From contig NC_089851.1 of NCBI RefSeq assembly GCF_036373705.1, forward strand, positions 58,001,093-58,065,092: a stretch of DNA of 64,000 nucleotides, given 5' to 3'. The position numbers were made by a program, and so were the translations under genes. This document shows positions 23,450 through 33,070 of this stretch, one piece after another (positions within the stretch are counted from its first letter, which is position 1; each line of letters opens with the position of its first letter). The DNA is from Amia ocellicauda (Eukaryota; Chordata; Actinopteri; Amiiformes; Amiidae). The notes beneath the pieces are model-generated. The model did no database searches, was not told the DNA's origin, and was given only the letters and a program-made list of their open reading frames with translations.

Positions 23450-23525
23450 TGTCAGAAGTGGGACTTGAACTCCAGAGGAGACTGCAACATGAACGCAGCC
23501 TCTTAGACTGCTCGGACATCCTGAC
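23450..23525 (-). pseudogene. tRNA-Leu-like pseudogene
   Basis: On the - strand this starts GTCAGGATG and ends CTTCTGACA, like vertebrate tRNA-Leu(CAG). It is 76 nt against about 83, and the long variable arm and T-stem are shortened. The anticodon position reads CAT. It pairs with a tRNA-Asp-like gene 200 bp away in divergent orientation, and the same pair recurs inverted at 25549-26546. Confidence 0.7.
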
Positions 23526-23722
23526 CACTCGGCAGGGTACTAGGAATGCGAGTAGTGGTCCAGGATTGCCTTCCGCAGCCTGAGCTGACCGAAGGACACT
23601 CACAAGGTGGAATAAAGTAGGCAGGTGAGGCAGGGATGCTGCCCTCACCTTGCTCTGACAAATTTAGAACCGTAAAAGGACGTGGCGGAAGATGTGGGGG
23701 CAGCAGGGGCACCAGGGGCAGC

Positions 23723-23795
23723 TCCTCATTAGTATAGTGGTGAGTATGTCTACCTGTCTTGCGGGAGACCGGGGATTGATTCCGGGGAGTGGTGG
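23723..23795 (+). pseudogene. tRNA-Asp (GTC)-like, decayed 3' end
   Basis: It starts TCCTCATTAGTATAGTGG as tRNA-Asp does and keeps the GTC anticodon in CCTGTCTTGCGGG and a T-arm-like region. The 3' half of the acceptor and T stems no longer pairs well. Likely a pseudogene. Confidence 0.68.
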
Positions 23796-23859
23796 GGGAA
23801 GCCTACACAAAGGACTTGAGAACAAGAAAGAGAAAGGTGTGCAAACTGATGTCACACTG

Positions 23860-25010
23860 TGCAACGTTAATTAGCAACAGGAAGTACTTGATGGCAATGA
23901 TAACGTGGAGCACTCTCCACTGCAGATCCCAAGCTCTCTTTTCAGCAGTGGCTGATACACACTGTGCCATACTGGCTCCCCCTTCCCCTCCTCCCCCCCA
24001 GCCTGTCCCTCCAGGGCATGTCAGTTAGCGGCAAGAGCTGCGTTTGGTGCCGGGCCTTCACACAGGCCCCATCCAGGGACAACTCCTGCGGACCCCTCCT
24101 CAACAGGGTCCCTGAGAGGCCTCCATCATACCTCAGGGAAGGGGGAAACCAGCAAATTGGGGAACTTGAACAGGGGCTCTGGGGTCTGGAGCTGGAGGAA
24201 ACACTCCCTCAGCAGCAGTTTCCCTTCAGAAGGCAGGGTGGCACCGGCCTCGGCCGAGCAGAATACCTGTCCAGCGCAGGGAGCGCACACCCATTTTCCC
24301 TTCCAGGCTGTCCACAATCCTCCAGCCAGCAGATCATGCAGCTGGAACACCCCGGTCCAGATGATGGGCATCTGGAGCAGCCAGTGCAGGATGAGGGAGC
24401 TGTACACATGTCAGGCTGTGAGCAGCTGCCAGGCCCTCAACACACTGCGGTAGAACCCAGGAAGGTTGCCTGCTGCCAGCCTGCTAATGTCCATCAGGGA
24501 CATTGCACTGTCCACCTGCAGCGTGCCAAATACAAACTCCTCCACACATCCTGCAGGTCATGCCTCTCCTGCAGCCCCCTCATCTCCCTGGCAGACTGGG
24601 AGTGCGGCTCAGTGTGGTTCCTGTCAAGTTTGTCATGCAGGGTGCAATTAAAATCAATAATTGTCATTGTCAAGCTGTTTTAACCCCCCCACTCTCTCCC
24701 TGCCATTTGTTGGTGCATATACATTTATAAAAACAAACAATCGTCTCTCAACTACTGCCTTGACAACAAGCAGGCGTCCTTCCACCACCTCAGTCATTAA
24801 AACAGAAACTAATCTAAAATGCCCTGAAAATAAAACTGTAACTCCTGCACTCTGTCTTGACCCATGACTAAAACAAATCTCGCCTTTCCAATTCCTGACC
24901 CACTCCCCCTCTAGCGTGCTCTGTGTGCATCTGCATCTAAAAAGATCACGGACAGGCATTTCTGCTTGACATACTAAAACACAGCCGCTCTCTTTAACGC
25001 ATCCATTCAT
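23860..25010 (-). mobile_element. Tx1-like LINE ORF2 fragment with internal deletion
   Basis: On the - strand, 25010 to about 24520 encodes part of an APE-type endonuclease. Visible segments are RNWKGEICFSHGS, VFINVYAPTNGRERV and LDRNHTEPHSQSAREMRGL, the last being a pattern I associate with Tx1-clade L1 elements. From about 24490 down to 23870 the frame fits the C-terminal end of a Tx1 ORF2 (LPGFYRSVLRAWQLL, GVFQLHDLLAGG, WDLQWRVLH). The polymerase core between them is missing. Stops and frameshifts are present. It lies against the Leu/Asp tRNA pair. Confidence 0.7.
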
Positions 25011-25430
25011 ACTTTAATTGTGTCCATTATAGAAGTAGAGTGAGTAACACACACAAAGAAAACAGACAGCAGAAAAAAATAAGTCAAGCACCCCCGTCCA
25101 TCATTTTAAGTAGGTTTAGCAGACGCTTTTAATCCTATATCCTTCTTGATCTGTAAAGCGATCTGCTCCCTGTCCCTTCCTCATCGGGATACACCTGCTT
25201 CTCCACATCCCCCGCTATGGACTAGTTATCCATTGAAGTCTCCCCGTGCAGGTTTGAATCCTGCTGACTATGACGCCAAAGAATAGTGCCAGCCCCCCTA
25301 AGGCTTGTTGGCCCCCATTCGTAAAATCTGTTTCTCTCACACATTTTTTTGCAATCTCTCTCTCTCGCTCTATGACTTTATAATATATAAATCTACATAT
25401 AGAGATTGGAATCTATTGGAATTATTGTGT
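25011..25430. other. Spacer with a partial tRNA-Ser
   Basis: Low-complexity and unassigned sequence between the LINE fragment and the second Leu/Asp pair. The only recognisable item is a partial tRNA-Ser listed separately. Confidence 0.5.
25215..25272 (+). pseudogene. tRNA-Ser 3' part
   Basis: From the anticodon stem onwards this matches vertebrate tRNA-Ser: ATGGACTA..ATCCATTG, a variable arm TCTCCCCGTGCAG and a T-arm GGTTTGAATCC. The 5' half is absent and the anticodon loop is altered. Confidence 0.6.
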
Positions 25431-25548
25431 TGCTCTTGCTCTTCCTCCTTTCTCTGGTCATTGGGGTGACATTTCTTTCTTGTTCCCAAGTCCTTTGTGT
25501 AGGCTTCCCCCCCTAGGTGGGGGAAGCAAAACCAGAGAAGGAGCCTGC

Positions 25549-25615
25549 TATCGGGAAATCAAACCCCAGTCTCCCGCATGACAGGCAGGGATACTCAACG
25601 CTATTCTAATGAGGA
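25549..25615 (-). pseudogene. tRNA-Asp (GTC)-like
   Basis: On the - strand it starts TCCTCATTAGAATAG, has anticodon GTC in CCTGTCATGCGGG and a T-arm GGGGTTTGATTTCCC. The 3' acceptor strand is not complementary to the 5' one. Its first 14 nt are the start of a 78-bp direct repeat made by a LINE insertion immediately to the right. Confidence 0.68.
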
Positions 25616-25679
25616 GCTGCCCTTGCAGCCCCCATATCTTCCGCCATGTCTTTTTCCAGTTCTAAAAGTTGAGGGCAGC
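25602..25679 (+). repeat. 78-bp target-site duplication, left copy
   Basis: It runs from the tRNA-Asp 5' end into the Asp-Leu spacer. The copy at 26274-26351 has the same length and one mismatch (ATGTC against ACGTC). It brackets an AT-rich LINE 3' end. Confidence 0.85.
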
Positions 25680-26273
25680 CTATAAGCCTATAAGAACTGG
25701 CACATACAAGATCTGGGGGAGCTCAGGATCCCATGATGGGACCCACCTCCGGGGACGGTCAGTTCCCCCTGCTGGAGCCCGAGTCCAAGATCTTTTAATT
25801 AATTTATGGATGATTGTTTTTAAAACGATTTTAAAAATGAATCTTAATTGTTTTTAAAGATTTAGTTGTTTTTAAACCACTAATTGTTTTAGGGGTTTTT
25901 TGGTTTAGTTTTGTTATATTCTTTTGTCAAATACATTGACTGTTTTGGATTTAATTTTAAATGCATTGGACCTTTTTTGTTTGTTTTTTATTTTTACCTT
26001 TTTAATTGTTTTTTTTATTTTGTCCAATGCATTTTCAGTTATTTTCAATGTATTTGACTTTTATGTTGGTGAGCAGTTTTGCTTTAATCACGTTTGTTTT
26101 GTTGTTTTGTGCACGTTTATTTTAAGTTAATTGTTTTGTTTTTCGTTAAAATCACAAAGATAATAATTTTTTTTAAGTGATTTTAAGAATTGATTTTTAA
26201 AGATTTTAATCATAAGTATTAAAAAATTGAATTGTTTTTATGTAAATGTAAAATACTAAATACAATAAAATAG
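25680..26273 (+). mobile_element. 5'-truncated LINE 3' end inserted by the tRNA-Asp
   Basis: A 594-bp AT-rich block with no coding sequence, ending TACAATAAAATAG. Its last ~450 bp align by eye with the 3' end of the LINE at 26563-29417 (shared TTTAATCATAAGTATTAAAA-like segment, TGTAAAATACT and a final AATAAAA). It is therefore a truncated copy of the same family, in the same orientation, between long direct repeats. Confidence 0.72.
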
Positions 26274-26351
26274 TATTCTAATGAGGAGCTGCCCTTGCAG
26301 CCCCCATATCTTCCGCCACGTCTTTTTCCAGTTCTAAAAGTTGAGGGCAGC
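26274..26351 (+). repeat. 78-bp target-site duplication, right copy
   Basis: Right-hand copy of the repeat at 25602-25679. It contains a second copy of the tRNA-Asp 5' end. Confidence 0.85.
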
Positions 26352-26463
26352 ATCGCTGCCTCCCCTGCCTGCTTTATTCCACATTGTGAGTGTCCTTCAG
26401 TCAGCTCAAGCTCCGGAAGGCAGTCCTTGACTGCTACTCATTTTGCTAGCACCCTCCCGGGTG

Positions 26464-26546
26464 GTCAGGATGGCCAAGTGGTCGAAGGTGCTGTGGTTAG
26501 GTTGTAGTTTCCCCTAGAGGCATGGGTTTGATTCCTGCTTTTGACA
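26464..26546 (+). tRNA. tRNA-Leu (TAG)-like
   Basis: Full-length 83 nt with acceptor GTCAGGA against TTTTGAC (pairs with wobbles), D-arm, anticodon stem CTGTG/TGTAG, loop GTTAGGT giving anticodon TAG, a long variable arm, T-arm GGGTTTGATTCC and discriminator A. The T-loop has TTTGA for TTCGA. It could be functional, or a mildly decayed copy. Confidence 0.65.
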
Positions 26547-26550
26547 TAGC

Positions 26551-26562
26551 CAGTGCTCCTTT
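26551..26562 (+). repeat. 12-bp target-site duplication of LINE
   Basis: CAGTGCTCCTTT, 5 bp downstream of tRNA-Leu, is repeated at 29418-29429. The sequence after the right copy continues the tRNA spacer as it appears, inverted, beside the Leu gene at 23450. This supports a simple insertion. Confidence 0.75.
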
Positions 26563-27015
26563 ATCTTGGAATTGGGTTTCTCTTCACCACCTGAAGGAGG
26601 ACATGGAGTAGACTTTGCAGAGATTGGCATTTGTCTTTTTTTTTTCAGCAGAGGCAGTGTGGCGGCGACCCAGAATCCTTTGGAGTTCCTGATCCAGCGG
26701 TGTTCCTGTTCCGGTGCGAGGGAGGCCCAGCTGAGGATGAACCATCTGAAGGTCCTGCCTGGACCAGTGGGACCGAAGAGCAGGCTTCATGAAGGCAGCA
26801 CCCCACGGGATACCAGGACCAGGTCTCAGCGGGAAGCAGCGCAGCCCACTGGAGCAGTGACTCCAGTCAGACCTTTTCACTGACATCAATCCACTGGAAC
26901 CTCCACCACCAGCAGGAGACCTACCTCTAGTTTTCTGTTCCTTTGTTTAGTTTAGGAGACAAGCGGATGTCAAGACTCCAGTTCAGCAGGGAGGTCCTGC
27001 AAAAAGGTATGGGCT

Positions 27016-28295
27016 TTGCTGGTGAAGCTGCCGCATAAAGACAAAGACTTCTTCGAGGTAAGCTTTGTCAACCATGATTTGCTAGAGGAGTGCTACAGCG
27101 TGTATAGAAGGGAGAAATACAGGGAGCTGGCGGGTTTTGCGATGATAATCCTGTCGGATATTTGCTATAGAATAGTGACTGTGCAATTTTTCTGTGAGAT
27201 GGTCTCAGGCAAGGACGTGAAGATCTGGCTTGAGAGGTTCAGTGAGCTCTCCACTCGAATAGTTGGATGTTGGATGTGGACGGTGTGTGGGGGGAATGTG
27301 GCAGTGCCGGATTCGATTGAGGCGGAGCGTGGAGAATCCAGAGAAGGTCTGCCACCTCCCCAATACTATACAGATCAGAGAAGCTAGGGGGCTGGTCTAC
27401 TATGACGGGATGCCAAAACTCTGCAGGCGGTGTCAGGGCCGAGACCCCGTTGTTGCCCAGTGCACGTGTAAGTGTAGAGGAGGTCACCAGACACACGCCT
27501 GCAGAGAAAAGTTACTCTACTACCTCTGCAGCTGTGGGGGGCCATATCTATAAGAACTGCCTCCAGTCGTACACAAATAGAGTTGGGTCTCCCTTCTCAC
27601 GATTCCATTCTGGACCCTGAGCCGGAACATGAGGGAGGCCCGGCGCGGGAGGAGGAGGGAGAGGGAGAAGAAGAACAGATATATGACCTGGCTCCAGAAC
27701 CTCCCCCTACCCCAAAGGAACCACTTAAGAGAAAGGGCTAACAGTCAGAAGGGGGGGGTTGGGTGAAGGTGAGCAATAAAAAGAGAAAAGTGGTGGACAG
27801 AGAGGAGAAATAATGTCTCCTCTCTGGAGGCAGCCCAAGATAGTCGAGCTCCCCCCGGCCCACCCCTCGCTGGAGCCGAAGCAGAAGTTCCACTCCCTCC
27901 TCCAGCAAAAACGGAACATCGGGCCCTGCCTTGGTGGACCAGCCCCCTGAAAACCACTGAAAAGAAAACCAGACCCACCGCTCCTCCATGTGTGAGAGTG
28001 GAGAGCAGAGCCTCGGGAACCGGGTCGAAAGATAGTGTAGGTGAGACCGTCTTGCAGAAGAGAGCCAGCCCTCCCTCCAGCTGCGACAGGCAGGTGAGAA
28101 AGAAAGCCCTGGAACCGTTGTAGCTGGAGGGTGAATTAGATCAGGTGCTGGCTCGTATAGAAAGAAAGGCAAAGGACAGGAATATCGGCGCACACAGGTG
28201 TCGAAACCGCCAGCACAGAAGGGTGCCTCCTCTAGCCACCTCGGAGAAGGGGGATAGAGGAGCGGCAGGGCCACGGTCTCACCCAGGGGTCCCTG

Positions 28296-28345
<50 letters not shown>

Positions 28346-28560
28346 GTCATTTAGCTGACAATCTTATCCAGGGCGACTTACATTTGTACCCATTTATACA
28401 GCTGGGCATTTTACTGGTGCAATCTAAGTGAAGTACCTTGCTCAAGGGTACAACTGCACTGCCCCACCCAGGATTCGATGTTAGGGGCCAAAGCCTCCAT
28501 GACAGAGGAGGAGTTGGCCAGACAGCCAAAGGAGAGGAAGAGAGAGGGGAAGAGATACCC
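27016..28560 (+). pseudogene. LINE ORF1, ZCCHC3-like zinc-knuckle protein
   Basis: 27016-27387 encodes an RNA-binding-like region (KDFFEVSFVNHDLLEECY, YRIVTVQFFCEMVSGKDV). A shifted frame at 27263-27560 gives the typical VCHLPNTIQIREARGLVYY segment followed by cysteine-rich knuckles (CRRCQGRDPVVAQC, CRGGHQTHAC, CSCGG). Near 28500-28600 a charged C-terminal end MTEEELARQ..KRERGKRYPNYP follows the SINE. Several frameshifts. ORF1 proteins of fish Tx1/L1-type elements are often annotated as ZCCHC3-like. Confidence 0.65.
28296..28505. mobile_element. SINE-like repeat with (ATT)n and 'CAGGGCGACTTACA' tail
   Basis: An (ATT)n run is followed by the segment TTAGCTGACAATCTTATCC, then AGGGCGACTTACA, then AGTACCTTGCTCAAGGGTAC and CACCCAGGATTCGA. 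This order is typical of a widespread short interspersed repeat in fishes. It is inserted inside the LINE ORF1. A truncated relative is at 59700-59790. Confidence 0.65.
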
Positions 28561-29439
28561 CAACTACCCCATCCCTCTTGTTAAGAAGATCAAAGGTGGT
28601 GAGGGGGGGGGTAAAAGGCACTCCTCCTCCTAATAAGTCTGGTCCAGGGGTCCTTGGGCCCCCACCTCAGGGCTGCTCCTCAGGAGCAGAGTCCGACTTG
28701 ACACGCTGGTCTCAGGAGTACAGACGTGAGTGAATCTTCCCATGTGCACCCAGACTGGTTCTCTGTCTCTCTCTCTCTCTGCAGGTCTGTGAGGAGCCGA
28801 GGCGCCAGCGCCTAGGCACCATCCACACAGATTGAGGATGCCGGCGAGGCAACCATGGCCTGCGGAGAGGAGTTAGCACAGCAGAGACAGGAACCGGTCC
28901 GGAGTGGAGCATCAGCACTGGGAAGCATAGAAAGAACATCTCTATCAGGACTGTGAGGGCCTCCTCTGCAGGATTGTTGATTTTAATTTTATAAAGACTG
29001 ATTATGGTCTTTGTTTTAAATGGTTTTAAATCACAGGGTTTTGAGTTTTTTTTTATGTTTATGGTTTGTCTGATGTGCTGACTGTTTTTAAAATTAGAAA
29101 AAGATGTATTAGACTGTTTTGTATTGCTTTAGAAACATGTTTTGTTCTTTATTTTGTCTAATGCATTTACCGTTTTAAAACAACACATCAGATGTTTTTT
29201 TTTTCATTATAGCTATTTTGGCAGTTTGCCATATTTAATACAAATTGTTTTGATATTGAACACACTTTTGAATTCACTTGTTCTGTTTAAAACTTTTAAG
29301 GATTTTAAAAGTTTCAGAAATGATTTTAGAATTGTTTTTTAAAAACAGTTTTTAATCATGAGTATTAAAACTTTGTATGTTTAATTTTCGTAATGTAAAA
29401 TACTCAAACAATAAAAACAGTGCTCCTTTTGCCCTTTTT

Positions 29440-30052
29440 GAAATGAGTCATGGTTGGCGCCTCCCTGGTCTGTTCCGCACGTGATCCAAAACGGTCTCAA
29501 AGACCAACTGCGCCGACTTTGGCTGATATTAGGGGAAATCATTCAGATGGCTTCTGGAAAATGATGTCGGTTACACCATGTACCTGATCACAAATGTACA
29601 GGAGGAAACAGCTAAAGGTTTCCTTCTTCACAAGGACACAGTAAGGACAGTTTAATGTCATTCATTGATTATGCACTGAGCCACAACAAAATTGAGGATC
29701 TTCTGAAATTTGAAACGCACAAGAAAGATGTGCCAATGGGACCTGAGAAATCTGAAGATGACAATCTTGTTGGATTTGGGGTGCGCGCTGAAGACACCTG
29801 GAGAGAGATTTCGATAAAGCGAAGCCGATGGTTATGCTGCATTTATTCTCAGCAGAAAATGTGTACCGGGGACAAAAATGCATAAGCTACAAAGTTACTT
29901 GCAGAGGAAAAGGGATCTTTTTTCTAGAGCTACCTCAACAGTGTCTGTGCTACTTGGGGCTGTTTCTGTTCCCTCGATGGTGTCTGTGCCCCCTCGGGCT
30001 GTTTCTGTTCCCTCAACAGTGTCTGTGCCTCCCCCACAAGAACCAGGCATGT
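29440..30052 (+). pseudogene. Unrecognised coding-like fragment with VSVP repeats
   Basis: Several stretches read as protein: QNGLKDQLRRLWLILGEIIQ, MSFIDYALSHNKIEDLLKF and KPMVMLHLFSAENVYRGQK. In a shifted frame KMHKLQSYLQRKRD runs into an imperfect repeat of VSVP units that ends at a stop near 30052. I do not recognise the family. The frame change sits at a run of five A. It could be a repeat-borne gene or a host pseudogene. Confidence 0.35.
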
Positions 30053-30138
30053 AATTACTTCACTACTTCAAGTAGTAACGAATGTCATGAAGTTAAAAAC
30101 AAAAATTAAATACTTAAATATTTTCTATTTACTAGATA

Positions 30139-30945
30139 TACACCAATCAGCCATAACATTATGACCACCTGCCTAATATTGTGTAGGTCCCCCTTTTTCC
30201 ACCAAAACAGCCCTGACCTGTCGAGGCATGGACTCCTGTAAGTCCAGTAAGTTGCGAGGTGGGGCCTCCATGGATCAGATTTGTTTGTCCAGCACATACC
30301 ACAGATGCTCGATTTGATTGAGATCTGGGGAATTTGGAGGCCTAGTCAACACCCTGAACTCGTGATTCATCAGACCAGGCCACCTTTTTCCATTGCTCCG
30401 TGGTCCAGTTCTGATGCTCACGTGCCCATTGTAGGCACTTTCGGCAGTAGACAGGGGTCAGCATGGGCACCCTGACTAGTCTGCGGCTACGCAGCCCCAT
30501 ACGCAACAAACTGTGATGCACTGTGTGTTCCGACACCTTTCTATCAGAACCAGCATTAACTTTTTCTGTTGGATCGGACCACACGGGCCAGCCTTCACTC
30601 CCCACGTGCATCAATGAGCCTTGGCCGACCCATGACCCTGTCGCCGGTTCACTGCTTTTCCTTCCTAGGACCACTTTTGATAGATACTGACCACTGCAAA
30701 CCGGGAACACCCGAGCTGCAGTTTTGGAGATGCTCTGACCCAGTCGTATAGCCATCACAATTTGGCCCATGTCAAAGTCACTCAGATCCTTACGCTTGCC
30801 CATTTTTCCTGCTTCTAACACATCAACTTTGAGGACAAAATGTTCACTTGCTGCCTAATATATCCCACCCACTGACAGGTGCCATGATAACGAGATTATC
30901 AGTGTTATTCACTTCACCTGTCAGTGGTCATGAATACCTGGATAA
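30139..30945 (-). mobile_element. Decayed Tc1-like transposon
   Basis: The left end reads CACCAATCAGCCATAACAT with TGACCACCT following, a familiar fish Tc1 terminus. The right end keeps CACCTGTCAGTGGTCAT and then decays. On the - strand, 30803-30342 encodes the transposase N-terminus ([26 protein letters not shown] helix-turn-helix) and continues to [16 protein letters not shown] with the first catalytic D. A separate - strand piece near 30340-30160 encodes PNSPDLNQIEHLW with the final catalytic E. The middle, with the second D, is deleted. Confidence 0.82.
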
Positions 30946-31226
30946 GGTAATGATAGATATATCACCATCTAAATTTACTGCACAAGCTTGTAAGTAAACG
31001 TTTATTATGTTATTTTGATTTTGAAACTAGTCAAAAGTGAAACAAGTTATCTATGTTCATTTCACATAGAAATTATCTTATTAGTGAATAAGGTGGCACA
31101 ACCAAAGATAAAAACTTTAAACATGGAATATTGTTATTGCCATACTAATACTAACACTAACAATTAATCTGCTTCACAGTAAGAATATGAATAAACTTTT
31201 TTTAATACATTCAGAACGATCTAATT

Positions 31227-32240
31227 CTACAGTATCAAGACCACCTGGAGGTGACACTACCAACAAGGATGTATGCCAGTCAGATTGTAAATATGTATTA
31301 CTTGCATAATCTTAATAAACATAACTTTCATTTGAAACATTTCTTTGTTTTTAAAACATAAGTCCACCTGTAAAGCCTACATCACCACTGTTATCAATGG
31401 TGTCAGAAGTGGCTCCATCTGGTCAAGCACAAGGTATGCTATTTACATTTCATTGATAAGTGTACTGAAATCACCATTATGTGCACATGCATACAAATAC
31501 ACAATTCATTGCTTTTGTTGTTTCACAAACCTAAGTTTTTGTCTGTACTGTCACTATATACATATTTTTCTTAATCTTTTACACTAAATAATTACCAGTT
31601 TAGAAAAAAATTAAACACTATAAAAAGATACTGATATTTTATATTTTATGCAGGTACAGAGTCTGTGACTGTGAGTGCCATTGCCAGCGCACCATTACAG
31701 AAAATAGTTGTGTACTGTGCAAGCTTTGTGGTCTGGACTAAAAATTATTCATATATTTTGCCTAAAGGTACACCCCTACCACCTACTTCCATACAAGTGT
31801 CATCATTTGCTTCTCCTCACACAATTAGTTTTGATAAAGGAATCAAGGGTTGGAGATGTTCTCAAGAGTGGAAGGTGTGGATGAAGACAGAATTAGAAGC
31901 CTTGGGACTGTGGCCTGGATCGCATCCTGTATGTCTCCCAATGAACAGTGTTTCGCTGTTTTGACTAAAGTATTTTCAGCTCCACCTATTCTTTATTTGG
32001 AAACCTGAGGATAGTACCATTATGAGCAGGTTGAAAAACAATTTCACACTTCGCTGCTTACATGGATGTTCTCAGCCACTGATAGTCTCATCTGGGGTGG
32101 GAAGACCCAGAGTGATTGTTGGCATCAGTGGTCAATATTATATATTTACATCCAGACTGTGCTGTAAAGCATGAAAAAAGCACTGGTTTGCTGACAATCC
32201 ACAATGGCTGGAAAAACTTTCTCTGAGGTATACCAACATT
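31227..32240 (+). pseudogene. Exons of a repeat-associated protein, DUF6729-like
   Basis: Three exon-like pieces with good splice sites are visible. Acceptor CTACAG precedes 31233-31270 and is followed by GTATGC. 31363-31434 is also followed by GTATGC. Acceptor ATGCAG precedes 31654 and leads into an open frame to 31964 (KGTPLPPTSIQVSSFASPH, KGWRCSQEWKVWMKTELE). After a stop, 31990-32240 reads MSRLKNNFTLRCLHGCSQPL, GVGRPRVIVGISGQYYIF and KHWFADNPQWLEKLS. I recall this pattern from multi-copy fish proteins with a DUF6729-type domain. The copy has stops and frameshifts. Confidence 0.42.
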
Positions 32241-32456
32241 TTACTGATTGTCTGATACAGAAGCATCAATGTCAAGAGTCAGTCATCAACAAGTTTACAC
32301 AGGGCACATTTGGGCAAGTAATGAGATCTGACCACACCAGGAAAGTTGTCTTATTAAATTTGTGAGAGATAGAAACATTATCCCCATAACTCAGGTCATA
32401 CCAGGCAGGTCACCTTCATAAAAAAAGTTAAAATAACGAATTGATATCTGACTAAC

Positions 32457-32636
32457 GGCCGGATTAAATCAAAACTTTGACCCACCCGCTAATAGCAAAC
32501 TACAAACCTGTACATCATAGTGGTTACATTTATGATTAGAAGAAAATGGCATCTTACTAAAAATGAAGCTGCAACTGAGTACAGTTCTGTAGTTTTCTAT
32601 TAGCAGGTGGGTCAAAGTTTAGATTTAATCCCAGCC
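32457..32636. mobile_element. MITE copy 1 (CTAATAGCAAACTAC family)
   Basis: A 180-bp element with ~45-bp imperfect inverted ends: GGCCGGATTAAATC.., TTTGACCCACCCGCTAATAG and the reverse at the right. Flanks are TAAC and TAAT. There is no coding capacity. Two further copies lie at 35186 and 35762. Confidence 0.8.
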
Positions 32637-32931
32637 TAATTGTGCTGTACATAAATAGTAATGCATCTTAAAGCAAGGGTGAAAAACACCTCTTTATCAC
32701 ATACAGTGAGGGAAAAAAGTATTTGATCCCCTGCTGATTTTGTATGTTTGCCCACTGACAAAGAAATTATCAGTCTATAATTTTAATGGTAGGTGTATTT
32801 TAACAGTGAGAGACAGAATAACAACAAAAAAATCCAGAAAAACGCATTTCAAAAAAGTTATAAATTGATTTGCATGTTAATGAGGGAAATAAGTATTTGA
32901 TCCCCTAGCAATCAGCAAGATTTCTGGCTCC

Positions 32932-33028
32932 CAGGTGTCTTTTATACAGGTAACGAGCTGAGATTAGGAGCACTCTCTTAAAGGGAGTGCTCCTAATCTC
33001 AGTTTGTTACCTGTATAAAAGACACCTG
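32932..33028. repeat. 97-bp palindrome upstream of the Tc1 transposase
   Basis: CAGGTGTCTTTTATACAGG at the left is matched by its reverse complement at the right, with the centre at CTCTTAAAGG. The arms are about 45 bp with few mismatches. The right arm contains TATAAAAG at 33013-33020, about 50 bp before the transposase ATG, and could serve as a core promoter. Confidence 0.85.
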
Positions 33029-33070
33029 TCCACAGACTCAATCAATCAATCAGATTCCAAACTCTCCACC

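Larger units (their letters stand above)
26563..29417 (+). mobile_element. Tx1/L1-like LINE with ORF1 and 3' UTR, ORF2 missing
   Basis: A 2.85-kb element between 12-bp direct repeats. It has a 5' leader (26563-26890), a decayed ORF1 with a CCHC zinc-knuckle region (about 26890-28560), a SINE inserted in it at about 28296-28505, a short GC-rich stretch, and an AT-rich 3' end ending CAATAAAAA (28976-29417). I see no endonuclease or reverse transcriptase, so ORF2 is deleted. Confidence 0.72.

Noticed and set aside
23503-24683. Host-like coding frames in the 23.5-24.7 kb region, including a 239-residue + strand frame
   Set aside because: The region is better explained on the - strand as tRNA pseudogenes and a Tx1-like LINE ORF2; the + strand frames are antisense shadows with biased composition.
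27738-28274. A 178-residue frame on the - strand
   Set aside because: It is antisense to the charged part of LINE ORF1 and has no recognisable domain.
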